From NCBI GenBank assembly GCA_046498365.1, contig JAWOAV010000054.1, positions 1 through 6,255 of the forward strand: a stretch of DNA of 6,255 nucleotides, given 5' to 3'. A program made the translations under genes and the position numbers. The notes under the pieces were generated by a model. The model made no database searches. It worked only from the letters and a program-made list of their open reading frames with translations, and was not told the origin of the DNA. Source of the stretch: B1SED10-16 sp046498365 (GTDB taxonomy: Bacteria > Desulfobacterota > Desulfobacteria > Desulfobacterales > Desulfosalsimonadaceae). This document shows positions 1 through 6,255 of the stretch, piece by piece (the first letter of the stretch is position 1; every line of letters begins with the position of its first letter).

Positions 1-1
1 T

Positions 2-202
2 TTCCATTTGGGGGGTGGAACCTTACCCGTAGCAACTGTGAGGCCTTGGGGCATCTCTATGGCTTGTTCCGCAAAACCCTGCAAACTCGCGCCGCCGATG
101 GCGGGACGGAAACAATGCAGGGTTCTTTGCTCCACTTCGACAAGAGCTGCCGCCAAGCCCTCCCAATGTTGCTCCGGGCAAGGCCCCACCCCCCCAATGG
201 AA
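2..202 (-). ncRNA. Structured RNA-like element, copy A (candidate, unassigned family)
   Basis: A 201-bp quasi-palindrome that matches copy B (434-642) in inverted orientation. The closing stem pairs 2-36 with 168-202: 30 of 35 pairs are Watson-Crick. Three of the five exceptions (19/185, 20/184, 25/179) are A-C on the plus strand but G-U on a minus-strand transcript, which is why I assign the minus strand. Inside it 153-165 pairs with 37-49 (11 of 13 pairs), then 143-151 with 50-58 with one G-A mismatch and a bulged base at 152. Next come a 9-bp stem 116-124/75-83 and a terminal hairpin 100-104/92-96. A small hairpin TTGC/GCAA lies at 169-172/179-182 and can compete with the closing stem. The element may extend past the left edge. 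It is more decayed than copy B. Alternatives are a palindromic MITE or a single-strand DNA hairpin. The family is not recognised. Confidence 0.5.
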
Positions 203-433
203 TTGATCATTTGGATAAAAGCAAATCGATGCTGCGGTTGGTCCAGTGATGGCATACGTAATGATGTAAACAACGAATCGGGATTACGGAAATTCCCGGC
301 TCGCACAGGCACAGCATGGCATAATTTGGCGTCTTCTTCCAAATCCTCAAAATGCGCGCGTATATCTGCGATATGAAAGACGCCGCCGCGATCTTGAACC
401 GAAATCCATATGTTGAGACAGGTTCCAAAATGA
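203..433. other. Spacer between the two inverted RNA-like elements, no recognised gene
   Basis: This 231-bp stretch separates copies A and B, which would be transcribed outward from it. Both ends carry the same short flank just outside the closing stems: TGATCATTTGGA on the A side (204-215) and its near reverse complement TTCCAAAATGATCA on the B side (422-435). Divergent promoters would be expected here if both RNAs are expressed, but I see no convincing -35/-10 pair on either strand. The minus strand is open throughout as part of a longer frame discussed in the findings, and its product is not recognised. Confidence 0.4.
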
Positions 434-642
434 TCAATTTCATGGAGGTTGGGGGCGGTGTTGCCCGAAAGCAACATTGAAAGGGATTGGCGGTAGCTCT
501 TGGCGAAAATACGCCCGGTGCCCTGAATTGTTTGAGCCCCGATAGGGGCGAGTTTTCAGGGCACGGCGGATTGAGCCATAGAGATACCCCAATCTCTTTC
601 AGTTGCCGAGGGCAATACCGCCCCCAACCTCCATGAAATTGA
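434..642 (+). ncRNA. Structured RNA-like element, copy B (candidate, unassigned family)
   Basis: A 209-nt element with the layout of a four-way junction. The closing stem pairs 434-459 with 617-642, 26 consecutive Watson-Crick pairs. Two side hairpins follow: GTTGC/GCAAC at 460-464/471-475 and TTGCC/GGCAA at 603-607/611-615. As an alternative, 460-466 can pair with 610-616 and lengthen the closing stem to 33 bp with one G-U. The main arm pairs 478-490 with 589-601 (one G-U), bulges C491, and continues as 492-500 with 580-588 with a G-A mismatch at 496/584. Above it are hairpin GGCG/CGCC (502-505/512-515), a perfect 10-bp stem 518-527/555-564, and a capping hairpin GCCCC-GATA-GGGGC (536-549). 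The internal-loop segments TTGTTT (528-533) and GAGTT (550-554) are shared with copy A. The single closing-stem wobble, 460/616, is G-U on the plus strand, consistent with plus-strand transcription. Long perfect terminal repeats also fit a MITE, but I see no target duplication. Confidence 0.55.
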
Positions 643-643
643 A

Positions 644-667
644 CCTTATCCTTATCCTTATCCTTAT
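644..667. repeat. Tandem hexanucleotide repeat (CCTTAT)x4
   Basis: Four perfect tandem copies of CCTTAT begin two bases after the closing stem of copy B ends. Copy-number change by slippage is likely for such an array. Its position directly at the element boundary may mark an insertion scar or be coincidence. No coding role is apparent: the plus frame through it encodes only an alternating Leu/Ile run with no plausible start signal. Confidence 0.85.
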
Positions 668-830
668 GCTCTTTTTATGCATCGCTGATTTTTCTTCATC
701 GCTGGCTATTCGGGTTTTACGATTCGCTTTTGACTTTTCCCGGATTTTGATTCAGGGTATCATAATGCTTCTGCAGCGATGGTTTCCCTGCCGACTGACT
801 GAATCGTAACCATAAGAATAAAAGGCCCCC
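668..830 (+). other. priA leader region
   Basis: This AT-richer stretch sits between the hexamer array and priA. It contains TTGACT (730-735) and CATAAT (761-766), but the spacing between them (25 bp) is too long for a standard sigma-70 promoter, so the promoter is unresolved. A weak Shine-Dalgarno sequence AAAGG (821-825) sits five bases before the priA ATG. The 13-mer GGTTTCCCTGCCG occurs at 781-793 and again inside priA at 851-863. No gene is seen here. Confidence 0.4.
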
Positions 831-3260
831 ATGCGCCAGATTGAAGTCGCGGTTTCCCTGCCGGTTCACAACACGTACACATACCTGGTCCCCGAAGCCA
901 TGGCCGCGATGGTCTGCCCGGGGAAAAGGGTCATGGTGCCATTCGGCAACCGGCGCGTCACCGGATACGTCCTTGGCGATGATGCGCGCGAATATCCACC
1001 GGACCAGTTGAAACCCATCTGCGACGTGATCGATGAAACAGTGATGTTTCCAAAATCCATGGCGGGCTTTTTCCGCTGGATGGCCGAATATTACGTGCAT
1101 CCCATCGGCGATGTGATCTGCGAGGCCCTGCCCGGCGGGATCAACCCGGCCGAATCCGCCGTGTATGAAAAAGTTGGGGACACCGCCAATCTCCCTGCGG
1201 AAAAAATGGGGGGCCTCGAACAAAAGATCCTGCAGGTCCTTGCGGCCGGCCCTGCCCGCGCCGACCGTATTGCCAAAAAAACTGGCTGCGAGATTCCCAA
1301 AAACATTCTTCTGAAAATGGAAAAAAACAACTGCATCACAAAAAGAAAAAAGATCGTGCGCGGCCGCACCCGCCACAAGATGCAGCGGTATGCAAGGCCC
1401 TCCGACACGGGGGAAATCCCCGCAAAACTGTCCGAACCCAAAACCCAGATCATCGATTTTTTGCGGATAAACGGTGAAACGCCCATTGACCGGTTAAACG
1501 ATATCGTGCCAAGAGCGGCCAGCCACGTGCGCGACCTTGCCGGAAAGGGGCTGGTCGAAATCACCGAAAAACCGGTCTACCGGGATCCCTTTGGCGACGC
1601 GGTCGAACCGGATATTCCGCCCGAACTGACCATGGAGCAAAAACAGGTCGTAAGGGAGGCCGCCTCCGCCCTGGGGCAGGGATTTGCCACCTATTTGCTT
1701 GCCGGTGTCACTGGCAGCGGCAAAACCGAAGTCTACATGCACCTTGCGGCAAAAACCCTGGAAAAGGGGCGAAGCGTGCTGGTCCTGGTCCCGGAAATCG
1801 CCCTGATATCGGAAATTGAAAGACGCTTTCGGGCCCGGTTCGGAGAAAACGTGGCGGTTTTGCACAGCGGTCTGTCCGCAGGCGAAAAACTCGACCAGTG
1901 GATGCGTATTGCAAAGGAACAGTCCATGGTCGCCATCGGCGCAAGGTCTGCCATCTTCGCCCCGTTTGCCGATCCCGGCCTGATCATCGTGGACGAAGAG
2001 CACGATACGTCCTACAAGCAGGAAAACCGCTTCCACTACAATGCCCGGGACATGGCGGTCGTGCGGGCCAGGCTGGCAGACGCCGTCGCCCTTTTGGGAT
2101 CGGCAACCCCGTCCATCCAATCGATTTCAAATGTGGCCACCCGGAAATTCAGAGAGCTCAACCTGACCCGGCGGATACACCGGCAGGGGCTCCCCGAAGT
2201 CACCCTTGTCGACTTGCGGCAACAAAAGGACCAGCGCGGTATCGCCCGGTTCATAACCCCGGCGCTCAAACAGGAAATAACGGATACTCTTGCCAGGGGG
2301 GAACAGGTACTGTTGTTTCTGAACCGTCGCGGTTTTGCCAGCCACCCGGTGTGCGCCCAATGCGGCGCGCCCCAGAAATGCCGCAACTGCGACGTGACGC
2401 TGACCCTTCACAAAAAATCCAATATTTACAAGTGCCACATGTGCGGCTACTTCCGCGCGGCCGCCTCCCCGTGCACCCATTGCGGATCGAACGCCATCAA
2501 GGCCCTGGGCATGGGAACCGAAAAAATCGAGGCGGCGGTCCGTTCTCTTTTCCCGGAAGCGCGCATCGCCCGCATGGACAGGGATACCACGTCCCGGAAA
2601 GGGGCGCTGCTGAAAATCCTGAAAGACCTTAAAAACCAGGAGATCGACATCCTGGTGGGAACCCAGATGGTGGCCAAAGGGCATGATTTCCCGAACATTA
2701 CCCTGGTCGGGGTCATCTGTGCGGATTTGTCCCTCTCCTTCCCGGATTTCCGGGCGGGGGAAATGACTTTCCAGGTCCTGGCCCAGGTAGCCGGACGTGC
2801 CGGCCGGGGCGCCGCCCCGGGAAAAGTCATCCTCCAGACGTACAACCCGGACCATTTCGCCATTATCGCCGCACAGCAGCAGGACTTCATGAACTTTTAC
2901 AATCAGGAAATACGGTTTCGGAAAGCCCTCGCCTATCCCCCTTTTTCCCGGATGCTCCAGATCAAGATTTCGGGGAAGGACCGGGATAAAACCCGGCGGC
3001 ATGCTGAAGCCTCCGGCCGTCTGTGCCAACAGCTTTTTGCGTGCGATGATCCGAAATGCCGCGCCGTCGAAATTTTAGGCCCCATCGAAGCCCCCCTGTC
3101 CCGGGTGGCGGGACGCTACCGCTGGCAGATCCTGCTCAAATCCGCCTCCTCTGCGTCGCTTCAGCATTTCATCCGTCGGCTCTACTTTGAAAACAATGCG
3201 CACTTCAGCAACCGCGGCATCCAGACCGCAATTGACGTGGACCCCCTGTTCATGATGTAA
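831..3260 (+). CDS. priA: Primosomal protein N' / replication restart helicase PriA
   Basis: PriA is a 3'-to-5' superfamily 2 DNA helicase. It recognises stalled or repaired forks and D-loops in the cytoplasm and starts reloading of the replicative helicase. The 809-residue product is complete. Residues 1-100 match the 3'-DNA-end-binding domain (start MRQIEVAVSLPVHNTYTY), followed by a winged-helix region. Walker A is G292-VTGSGKT-299, the Walker B DEEH box is 388-391, and GSATPS is at 423-428. The zinc-binding insertion has eight cysteines (508, 511, 517, 520, 535, 538, 548, 551) with the same spacing as in E. coli PriA. Motif V (GTQMVAKGHDF) starts at 610 and motif VI (QVAGRAGRG) spans 652-660. 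The protein is longer than E. coli PriA (732 residues). Nearly all the extra length lies before Walker A, and B. subtilis PriA is similarly long. The ATG at 831 gives the family-typical N-terminus and has a weak AAAGG upstream. No inactivating change is seen. Confidence 0.97.
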   Translation: MRQIEVAVSLPVHNTYTYLVPEAMAAMVCPGKRVMVPFGNRRVTGYVLGDDAREYPPDQLKPICDVIDETVMFPKSMAGFFRWMAEYYVHPIGDVICEALPGGINPAESAVYEKVGDTANLPAEKMGGLEQKILQVLAAGPARADRIAKKTGCEIPKNILLKMEKNNCITKRKKIVRGRTRHKMQRYARPSDTGEIPAKLSEPKTQIIDFLRINGETPIDRLNDIVPRAASHVRDLAGKGLVEITEKPVYRDPFGDAVEPDIPPELTMEQKQVVREAASALGQGFATYLLAGVTGSGKTEVYMHLAAKTLEKGRSVLVLVPEIALISEIERRFRARFGENVAVLHSGLSAGEKLDQWMRIAKEQSMVAIGARSAIFAPFADPGLIIVDEEHDTSYKQENRFHYNARDMAVVRARLADAVALLGSATPSIQSISNVATRKFRELNLTRRIHRQGLPEVTLVDLRQQKDQRGIARFITPALKQEITDTLARGEQVLLFLNRRGFASHPVCAQCGAPQKCRNCDVTLTLHKKSNIYKCHMCGYFRAAASPCTHCGSNAIKALGMGTEKIEAAVRSLFPEARIARMDRDTTSRKGALLKILKDLKNQEIDILVGTQMVAKGHDFPNITLVGVICADLSLSFPDFRAGEMTFQVLAQVAGRAGRGAAPGKVILQTYNPDHFAIIAAQQQDFMNFYNQEIRFRKALAYPPFSRMLQIKISGKDRDKTRRHAEASGRLCQQLFACDDPKCRAVEILGPIEAPLSRVAGRYRWQILLKSASSASLQHFIRRLYFENNAHFSNRGIQTAIDVDPLFMM

Positions 3261-3269
3261 CCGGAGGAA

Positions 3270-3302
3270 AGAAAGGAAAACCCTTGCCGGTTTTCCCTTT
3301 CT
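3270..3302 (+). terminator. Probable transcription terminator after priA
   Basis: Ten bases after the priA stop, GGAAAACC (3275-3282) pairs perfectly with GGTTTTCC (3289-3296) across a six-base loop. The stem continues as 3270-3274 with 3298-3302 around one bulged C (3297), giving 13 bp in total. The 5' side is A-rich and the 3' side T-rich, as in rho-independent terminators, but the downstream tract (CTCCTTTATA) is broken rather than a clean T-run. Termination may therefore be partial. The AT-rich symmetry could also serve the opposite strand. Confidence 0.5.
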
Positions 3303-3311
3303 CCTTTATAA

Positions 3312-3384
3312 AGCTTGATGGCTTCGTAAAGTCCAATATCTACGTTGCGCTTCATCTTGAGAAATTTCACGTTCGGCCAAAGGG
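3312..3384. repeat. Possible decayed copy of a dispersed intergenic repeat
   Basis: The stretch starts with TTGATGGCTTCGTAAA (3315-3330) and continues through GTCCAATATC (3331-3340) and TTGCGCTTCATCTTGAG (3345-3361). It resembles, from memory, the left half of a palindromic intergenic repeat found in many copies in Desulfobacteraceae genomes. The matching right half (a reverse complement of the first 20 bases) is absent here, so this would be a truncated copy. Only one copy is present in the window, so the repeat call rests on recollection rather than on the sequence itself. Confidence 0.35.
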
Positions 3385-3419
3385 TTGACCCGGCATTCAT
3401 ATACAAGTTGCAGTACAGA

Positions 3420-6255
3420 ATGATCAGAAGAATCATAAAAATATTTTCCTCGTTCATGGTCGCCCTGCTGGTGCTTGTTTTGCTGGCGCTTGCCGGAGGG
3501 CATTTTTACCTCAAGACCGATCATGGGCAAAACCGGATCAAAGCCGGTATCAACGAAGTCATATCCGGACGCGTCGACTGGAAAAACGTCGACATATCCC
3601 TTCTTGGCGGAAATATCCGTATATACGGGGCCATGGTTACCGATCCCGAAGAAAACCCGATTATCGATGCCGGGCTGATTTTTCTGGATATCGATATCAT
3701 CGCGCTTCTTCGGGGGAGCATCGATATTGCGGCGCACCTGGGCAATCCACGGGTGATGCTTACCGTGGACCAAAACAGCGAACTCAATATTGTCCGGGCA
3801 TTTCTCCCCCCGTCTTCTGAAACAGCGCCCCGTTCCGAAAAAGAGGATGATGAAGCAGACGATTGGGAATTCCCCCTTGGCGTCATTTTGCGGTCCGTTA
3901 CGATTTCTGATGGGTTTTTCGTGTTTCAGGACCACTCCTCCTCCAGCGGCCGGGAAAACCCGGGAGAAATCGTCTTCAACGACATCCACGTCGAAATCGA
4001 AAATGCAGATTTAGGAAGAACCTCCGGGCGTGTCGCCGTCGACATCGGCAGCGGCATCATCGACATGGAAGGCGCGAACCTCCCCCTTTCGAAATTTTAT
4101 TGTAACCTCGTCATGAACGAGGGGCAAATCAAGCCGCTGGCGGCGGGAATATCCCTTGAAGGGGAAAACGGCGCGGATATCAATCTGTCCGGAACGGTCC
4201 GCATTGAAAAGGCGTTCGAAAACAGCCTGCTTGCCGCGCCGACAGACCTGGATGCCATCTCCTACGGGCTCACCGTGGATGCCGAAAACATTGACTTTGA
4301 CCGGCTTTACTGGACAGAACCGTACATGTCCGGCATCGCCCAGGCCGTGATTACAGTAAACGGCACCGGTATCTTTCCCAAAACCCTTTCCGCAGACATA
4401 AATGGGAAAATCAGCGGCAGGCAGATCGCGGCCATGACCTTTCTGGCCCCCATCGACCCGAAAATTGCGGTAAAGGGGAAAATTCGGGAGGGAAAAGCAT
4501 TTGCAGACCCCATAGAAATAGGCATCAAAGACTCCCTTCTCCGGGTAATCGGGGATTACGACCTTTTCCGCAACGTCATTGACGCCGCCGTCAATCTTGA
4601 TACCCCGGACATGGCGCAGTTTCTGGCGCCCTTGTTTGTCGCCGTGACTTCGGGAGAGACGAGTCTTTCCGGCACCATCGCAGGGCCGGTAATGCAGCCG
4701 GACATACACGCCGTAGTCCAATCCCAAAACCTGTCCTATGAAACCATCCGCTTCGGTGATGTCCGGCTGAACGCATCCCTTGACAAGTCCGGCCGCGTTC
4801 TGATCGAACGCCTTTTTGCAGACAACCAGGGATCACAACTCGAAATAAACGGGCGCGTCGATCTTTTTGAAGGCGGATTTGCCGGCTTCCGGTTCGATAT
4901 GCCCGCCGATTTGACGGCGTCCCTGCAGGCGGTGGAGGTTCCGGATTTTTATCCGGAATTTGACCTTGCCGGCAAAATCGACGGGACCCTTCATGTAACG
5001 GATACAATCACCGCCCCCGAAGCAGCGCTTTCCATCGATGCAACCGATCTGGCCTATGATGAAACACGCATCGGCGATTTGACGGCAGCCATGTCGCTTT
5101 CAAACGGCACGGCAGTCATCGACGCGCTTAGCCTTTCAAGCGGACAGTCCCTGGTCCGTCTTACCGGAACGGTTGATGTTTTTACGCCGGGCAGCCTGTC
5201 GTTGCTTCCGGTTCCGGCCCTTGCGCTTGCTTTTGAGGAATCGAACATTTACATCGGCGATTTCATGGATCCGGCACGCGGCCGCATTACCTTTCACGGC
5301 CGCGCCGCAGGCGAAATCAACGATCTCGAGGCGGATTTTTCGCTTACCGGTACGGACCTGGAAGCCGCCGGCTATATCATCGGCGACATGGAGGCGCGGC
5401 TCGGGCTTGCCCGGGGCCGGCTGTCGCTGACCCCGCTGGAAATCGTAAACAACCGGTCCAAACTGGCTCTTACCGGAAATATCGACCTCTTTACACCCGA
5501 CACGTTAGATCTGCACGAAGACCCGGCCATCGACCTGAAAATTGCGGCAGACGAGATGTATGTCGATGATTTTCTCGAGGCCATGAGCGGCCGGTTGTCT
5601 TTGTCGGGAAAGGTCAACGGCTCCATTGGCAACCCGAAGGGAGAAATCGCTCTCAACGGGAACCGGATCGATCTCGGCGTGCAGCAGGTCGAAAGCCTCC
5701 GGCTGAGCGCGATCTTCGAAGACCGGACCGTGTTTTTGAATACTGCCCATATCACGCTCGCGCCCGGTGAAACCATACGGGCCGGCGGAAACATTTCACT
5801 GGACAACCGATTCGACCTGGAAATCGACTCCGATGACATCCATATCCATCGAATCGGATTGCTTGCAGACACCGGTATCACGGGGAAAATGCGCATCGAA
5901 GCTGCAGGCGAAGGGCGCCTGGACGATCCGGCATTGAAAGGCAGCCTTTCCCTCTTCGAGCTTGCGATAAAAGACAATGCCATGGCGCCGGTTGACATCA
6001 CCTTTACACTGAACGATTCCATTGTCGAGGCCCTTTTCGACGACGGCTTCGCCGTGGAGGCAGCCTACCGGCTCGACAATGGTGATTTTGACTGTAAAGG
6101 AAATTTCAACGAGACGGTGCTCGACCCCTTTCTGCGTACGGCAGATTTCCCGAGCCTGTCCGGCACCCTTACAGCAACGCTTCGCGCGGAAGGGGAGATC
6201 CCCCTTTCTACAGCTGCGCTCTTTTACCCTGCACTGGTAGATCCAGAAGGGAACA
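3420..6255 (+). CDS. AsmA/TamB-like envelope protein, N-terminal part (runs off right edge)
   Basis: The frame gives 945 complete codons with no stop and continues past the window. The N-terminus MIRRIIKIFSSFMVALLVLV has basic residues followed by a hydrophobic segment to about residue 26, as expected of an inner-membrane signal anchor with the rest in the periplasm. Residues 30-125 follow the AsmA/TamB N-terminal pattern: a predicted strand, DPEENP turn, LDIDIIALLRGSI, then NPRVMLTVDQNSELNIVRAF. An acidic linker (140-150, EKEDDEADDWE) leads into a long beta-rich body. Conserved glycines at 378, 478, 583, 686 and 790, in a pattern like LxLTGxIDLFxP, recur about every 103 residues. Family members form hydrophobic-groove beta-taco bridges linked to phospholipid transport or, for TamB with TamA, outer-membrane protein assembly. 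The conserved C-terminal TamB domain lies outside the window, so AsmA-like and TamB cannot be separated. No clear Shine-Dalgarno precedes the ATG. A later ATG at 3456 would remove half of the anchor, so 3420 is preferred. Confidence 0.85.
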   Translation, partial: MIRRIIKIFSSFMVALLVLVLLALAGGHFYLKTDHGQNRIKAGINEVISGRVDWKNVDISLLGGNIRIYGAMVTDPEENPIIDAGLIFLDIDIIALLRGSIDIAAHLGNPRVMLTVDQNSELNIVRAFLPPSSETAPRSEKEDDEADDWEFPLGVILRSVTISDGFFVFQDHSSSSGRENPGEIVFNDIHVEIENADLGRTSGRVAVDIGSGIIDMEGANLPLSKFYCNLVMNEGQIKPLAAGISLEGENGADINLSGTVRIEKAFENSLLAAPTDLDAISYGLTVDAENIDFDRLYWTEPYMSGIAQAVITVNGTGIFPKTLSADINGKISGRQIAAMTFLAPIDPKIAVKGKIREGKAFADPIEIGIKDSLLRVIGDYDLFRNVIDAAVNLDTPDMAQFLAPLFVAVTSGETSLSGTIAGPVMQPDIHAVVQSQNLSYETIRFGDVRLNASLDKSGRVLIERLFADNQGSQLEINGRVDLFEGGFAGFRFDMPADLTASLQAVEVPDFYPEFDLAGKIDGTLHVTDTITAPEAALSIDATDLAYDETRIGDLTAAMSLSNGTAVIDALSLSSGQSLVRLTGTVDVFTPGSLSLLPVPALALAFEESNIYIGDFMDPARGRITFHGRAAGEINDLEADFSLTGTDLEAAGYIIGDMEARLGLARGRLSLTPLEIVNNRSKLALTGNIDLFTPDTLDLHEDPAIDLKIAADEMYVDDFLEAMSGRLSLSGKVNGSIGNPKGEIALNGNRIDLGVQQVESLRLSAIFEDRTVFLNTAHITLAPGETIRAGGNISLDNRFDLEIDSDDIHIHRIGLLADTGITGKMRIEAAGEGRLDDPALKGSLSLFELAIKDNAMAPVDITFTLNDSIVEALFDDGFAVEAAYRLDNGDFDCKGNFNETVLDPFLRTADFPSLSGTLTATLRAEGEIPLSTAALFYPALVDPEGN

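Noticed and set aside
8..376. 122-codon plus-strand frame over copy A
   Set aside because: It covers the strand opposite the inferred RNA sense and has no recognisable domain; the copies are conserved by pairing rather than by this reading frame.
434..642. Integron attC site
   Set aside because: The folded arms are far longer than typical attC stems, the central arm branches, and no integrase or cassette array is visible. I did not find the expected paired core sites.
1..642. CRISPR array or tRNA/rRNA gene
   Set aside because: There are no regularly spaced short direct repeats, and the four-way fold is far larger than a tRNA and lacks tRNA landmarks.
730..766. Sigma-70 promoter for priA from TTGACT and CATAAT
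   Set aside because: The 25-bp gap is well outside the 16-18 bp range, and neither box has a suitable partner at the right spacing.
603..809. Small plus-strand frame with a Leu/Ile-rich stretch resembling a membrane segment
   Set aside because: The hydrophobic run is produced by translating the CCTTAT hexamers, the start lies inside a stem of copy B, and there is no ribosome binding site.
2127..3029. 300-codon open frame on the minus strand opposite priA
   Set aside because: It is antisense to the strongly conserved helicase and zinc-binding region of PriA, is rich in residues typical of GC-driven shadow frames, and has no recognisable domain.
3284..3386. Short TTG-started frame after a GGAGG at 3263-3267
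   Set aside because: The GGAGG lies at the edge of the terminator hairpin, the frame crosses the hairpin and the repeat-like segment, and it ends after about 34 codons with no recognisable feature.
4011..4727. 238-codon minus-strand open frame opposite the AsmA/TamB-like gene; similar frames at 3306-3989 and 5372-6022
   Set aside because: The plus frame is continuous, has a membrane anchor and family-like repeats. The antisense frames have no recognisable domain or start signal.

Overview
The window looks like a piece of a Gram-negative bacterial chromosome. The best guess is a sulfate-reducing deltaproteobacterium (Desulfobacterota, Desulfobacteraceae-like). This is inferred from the style of the PriA protein, an AsmA/TamB-type envelope protein that implies an outer membrane, and an intergenic stretch resembling, from memory, a dispersed repeat of Desulfobacteraceae genomes. 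None of this was checked against a database.

Positions 1-642 hold no recognised protein gene. They contain two diverged copies, in inverted orientation, of a roughly 205-nt element: A at 2-202 and B at 434-642. Each copy is a large quasi-palindrome that can fold into a long closing stem, two small side hairpins and a long central arm, arranged as a four-way junction. The copies differ at many positions, yet several stem differences are compensatory (A-U in one, C-G in the other). An internal G-A mismatch, a bulge and the loop segments are retained. This is the pattern expected of a structured RNA, or of a DNA hairpin element under structural constraint. I could not assign it to a known family by eye, and it is the most interesting signal in the window. 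Four tandem CCTTAT hexamers follow copy B, then an unremarkable leader to priA.

Positions 831-3260 are a complete priA gene (809 codons), the replication-restart helicase. All helicase motifs and the eight zinc-binding cysteines are intact. A probable terminator hairpin follows, then a short intergenic region with what looks like a decayed copy of a dispersed repeat.

From 3420 a long open frame runs off the right edge (945 complete codons without a stop). It encodes an AsmA/TamB-like protein with an N-terminal membrane anchor and a beta-rich body showing a regular period of about 103 residues. The two genes are co-directional, but the terminator and repeat remnant between them argue against a tight operon. 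Their functions, DNA replication restart and envelope biogenesis, are unrelated.
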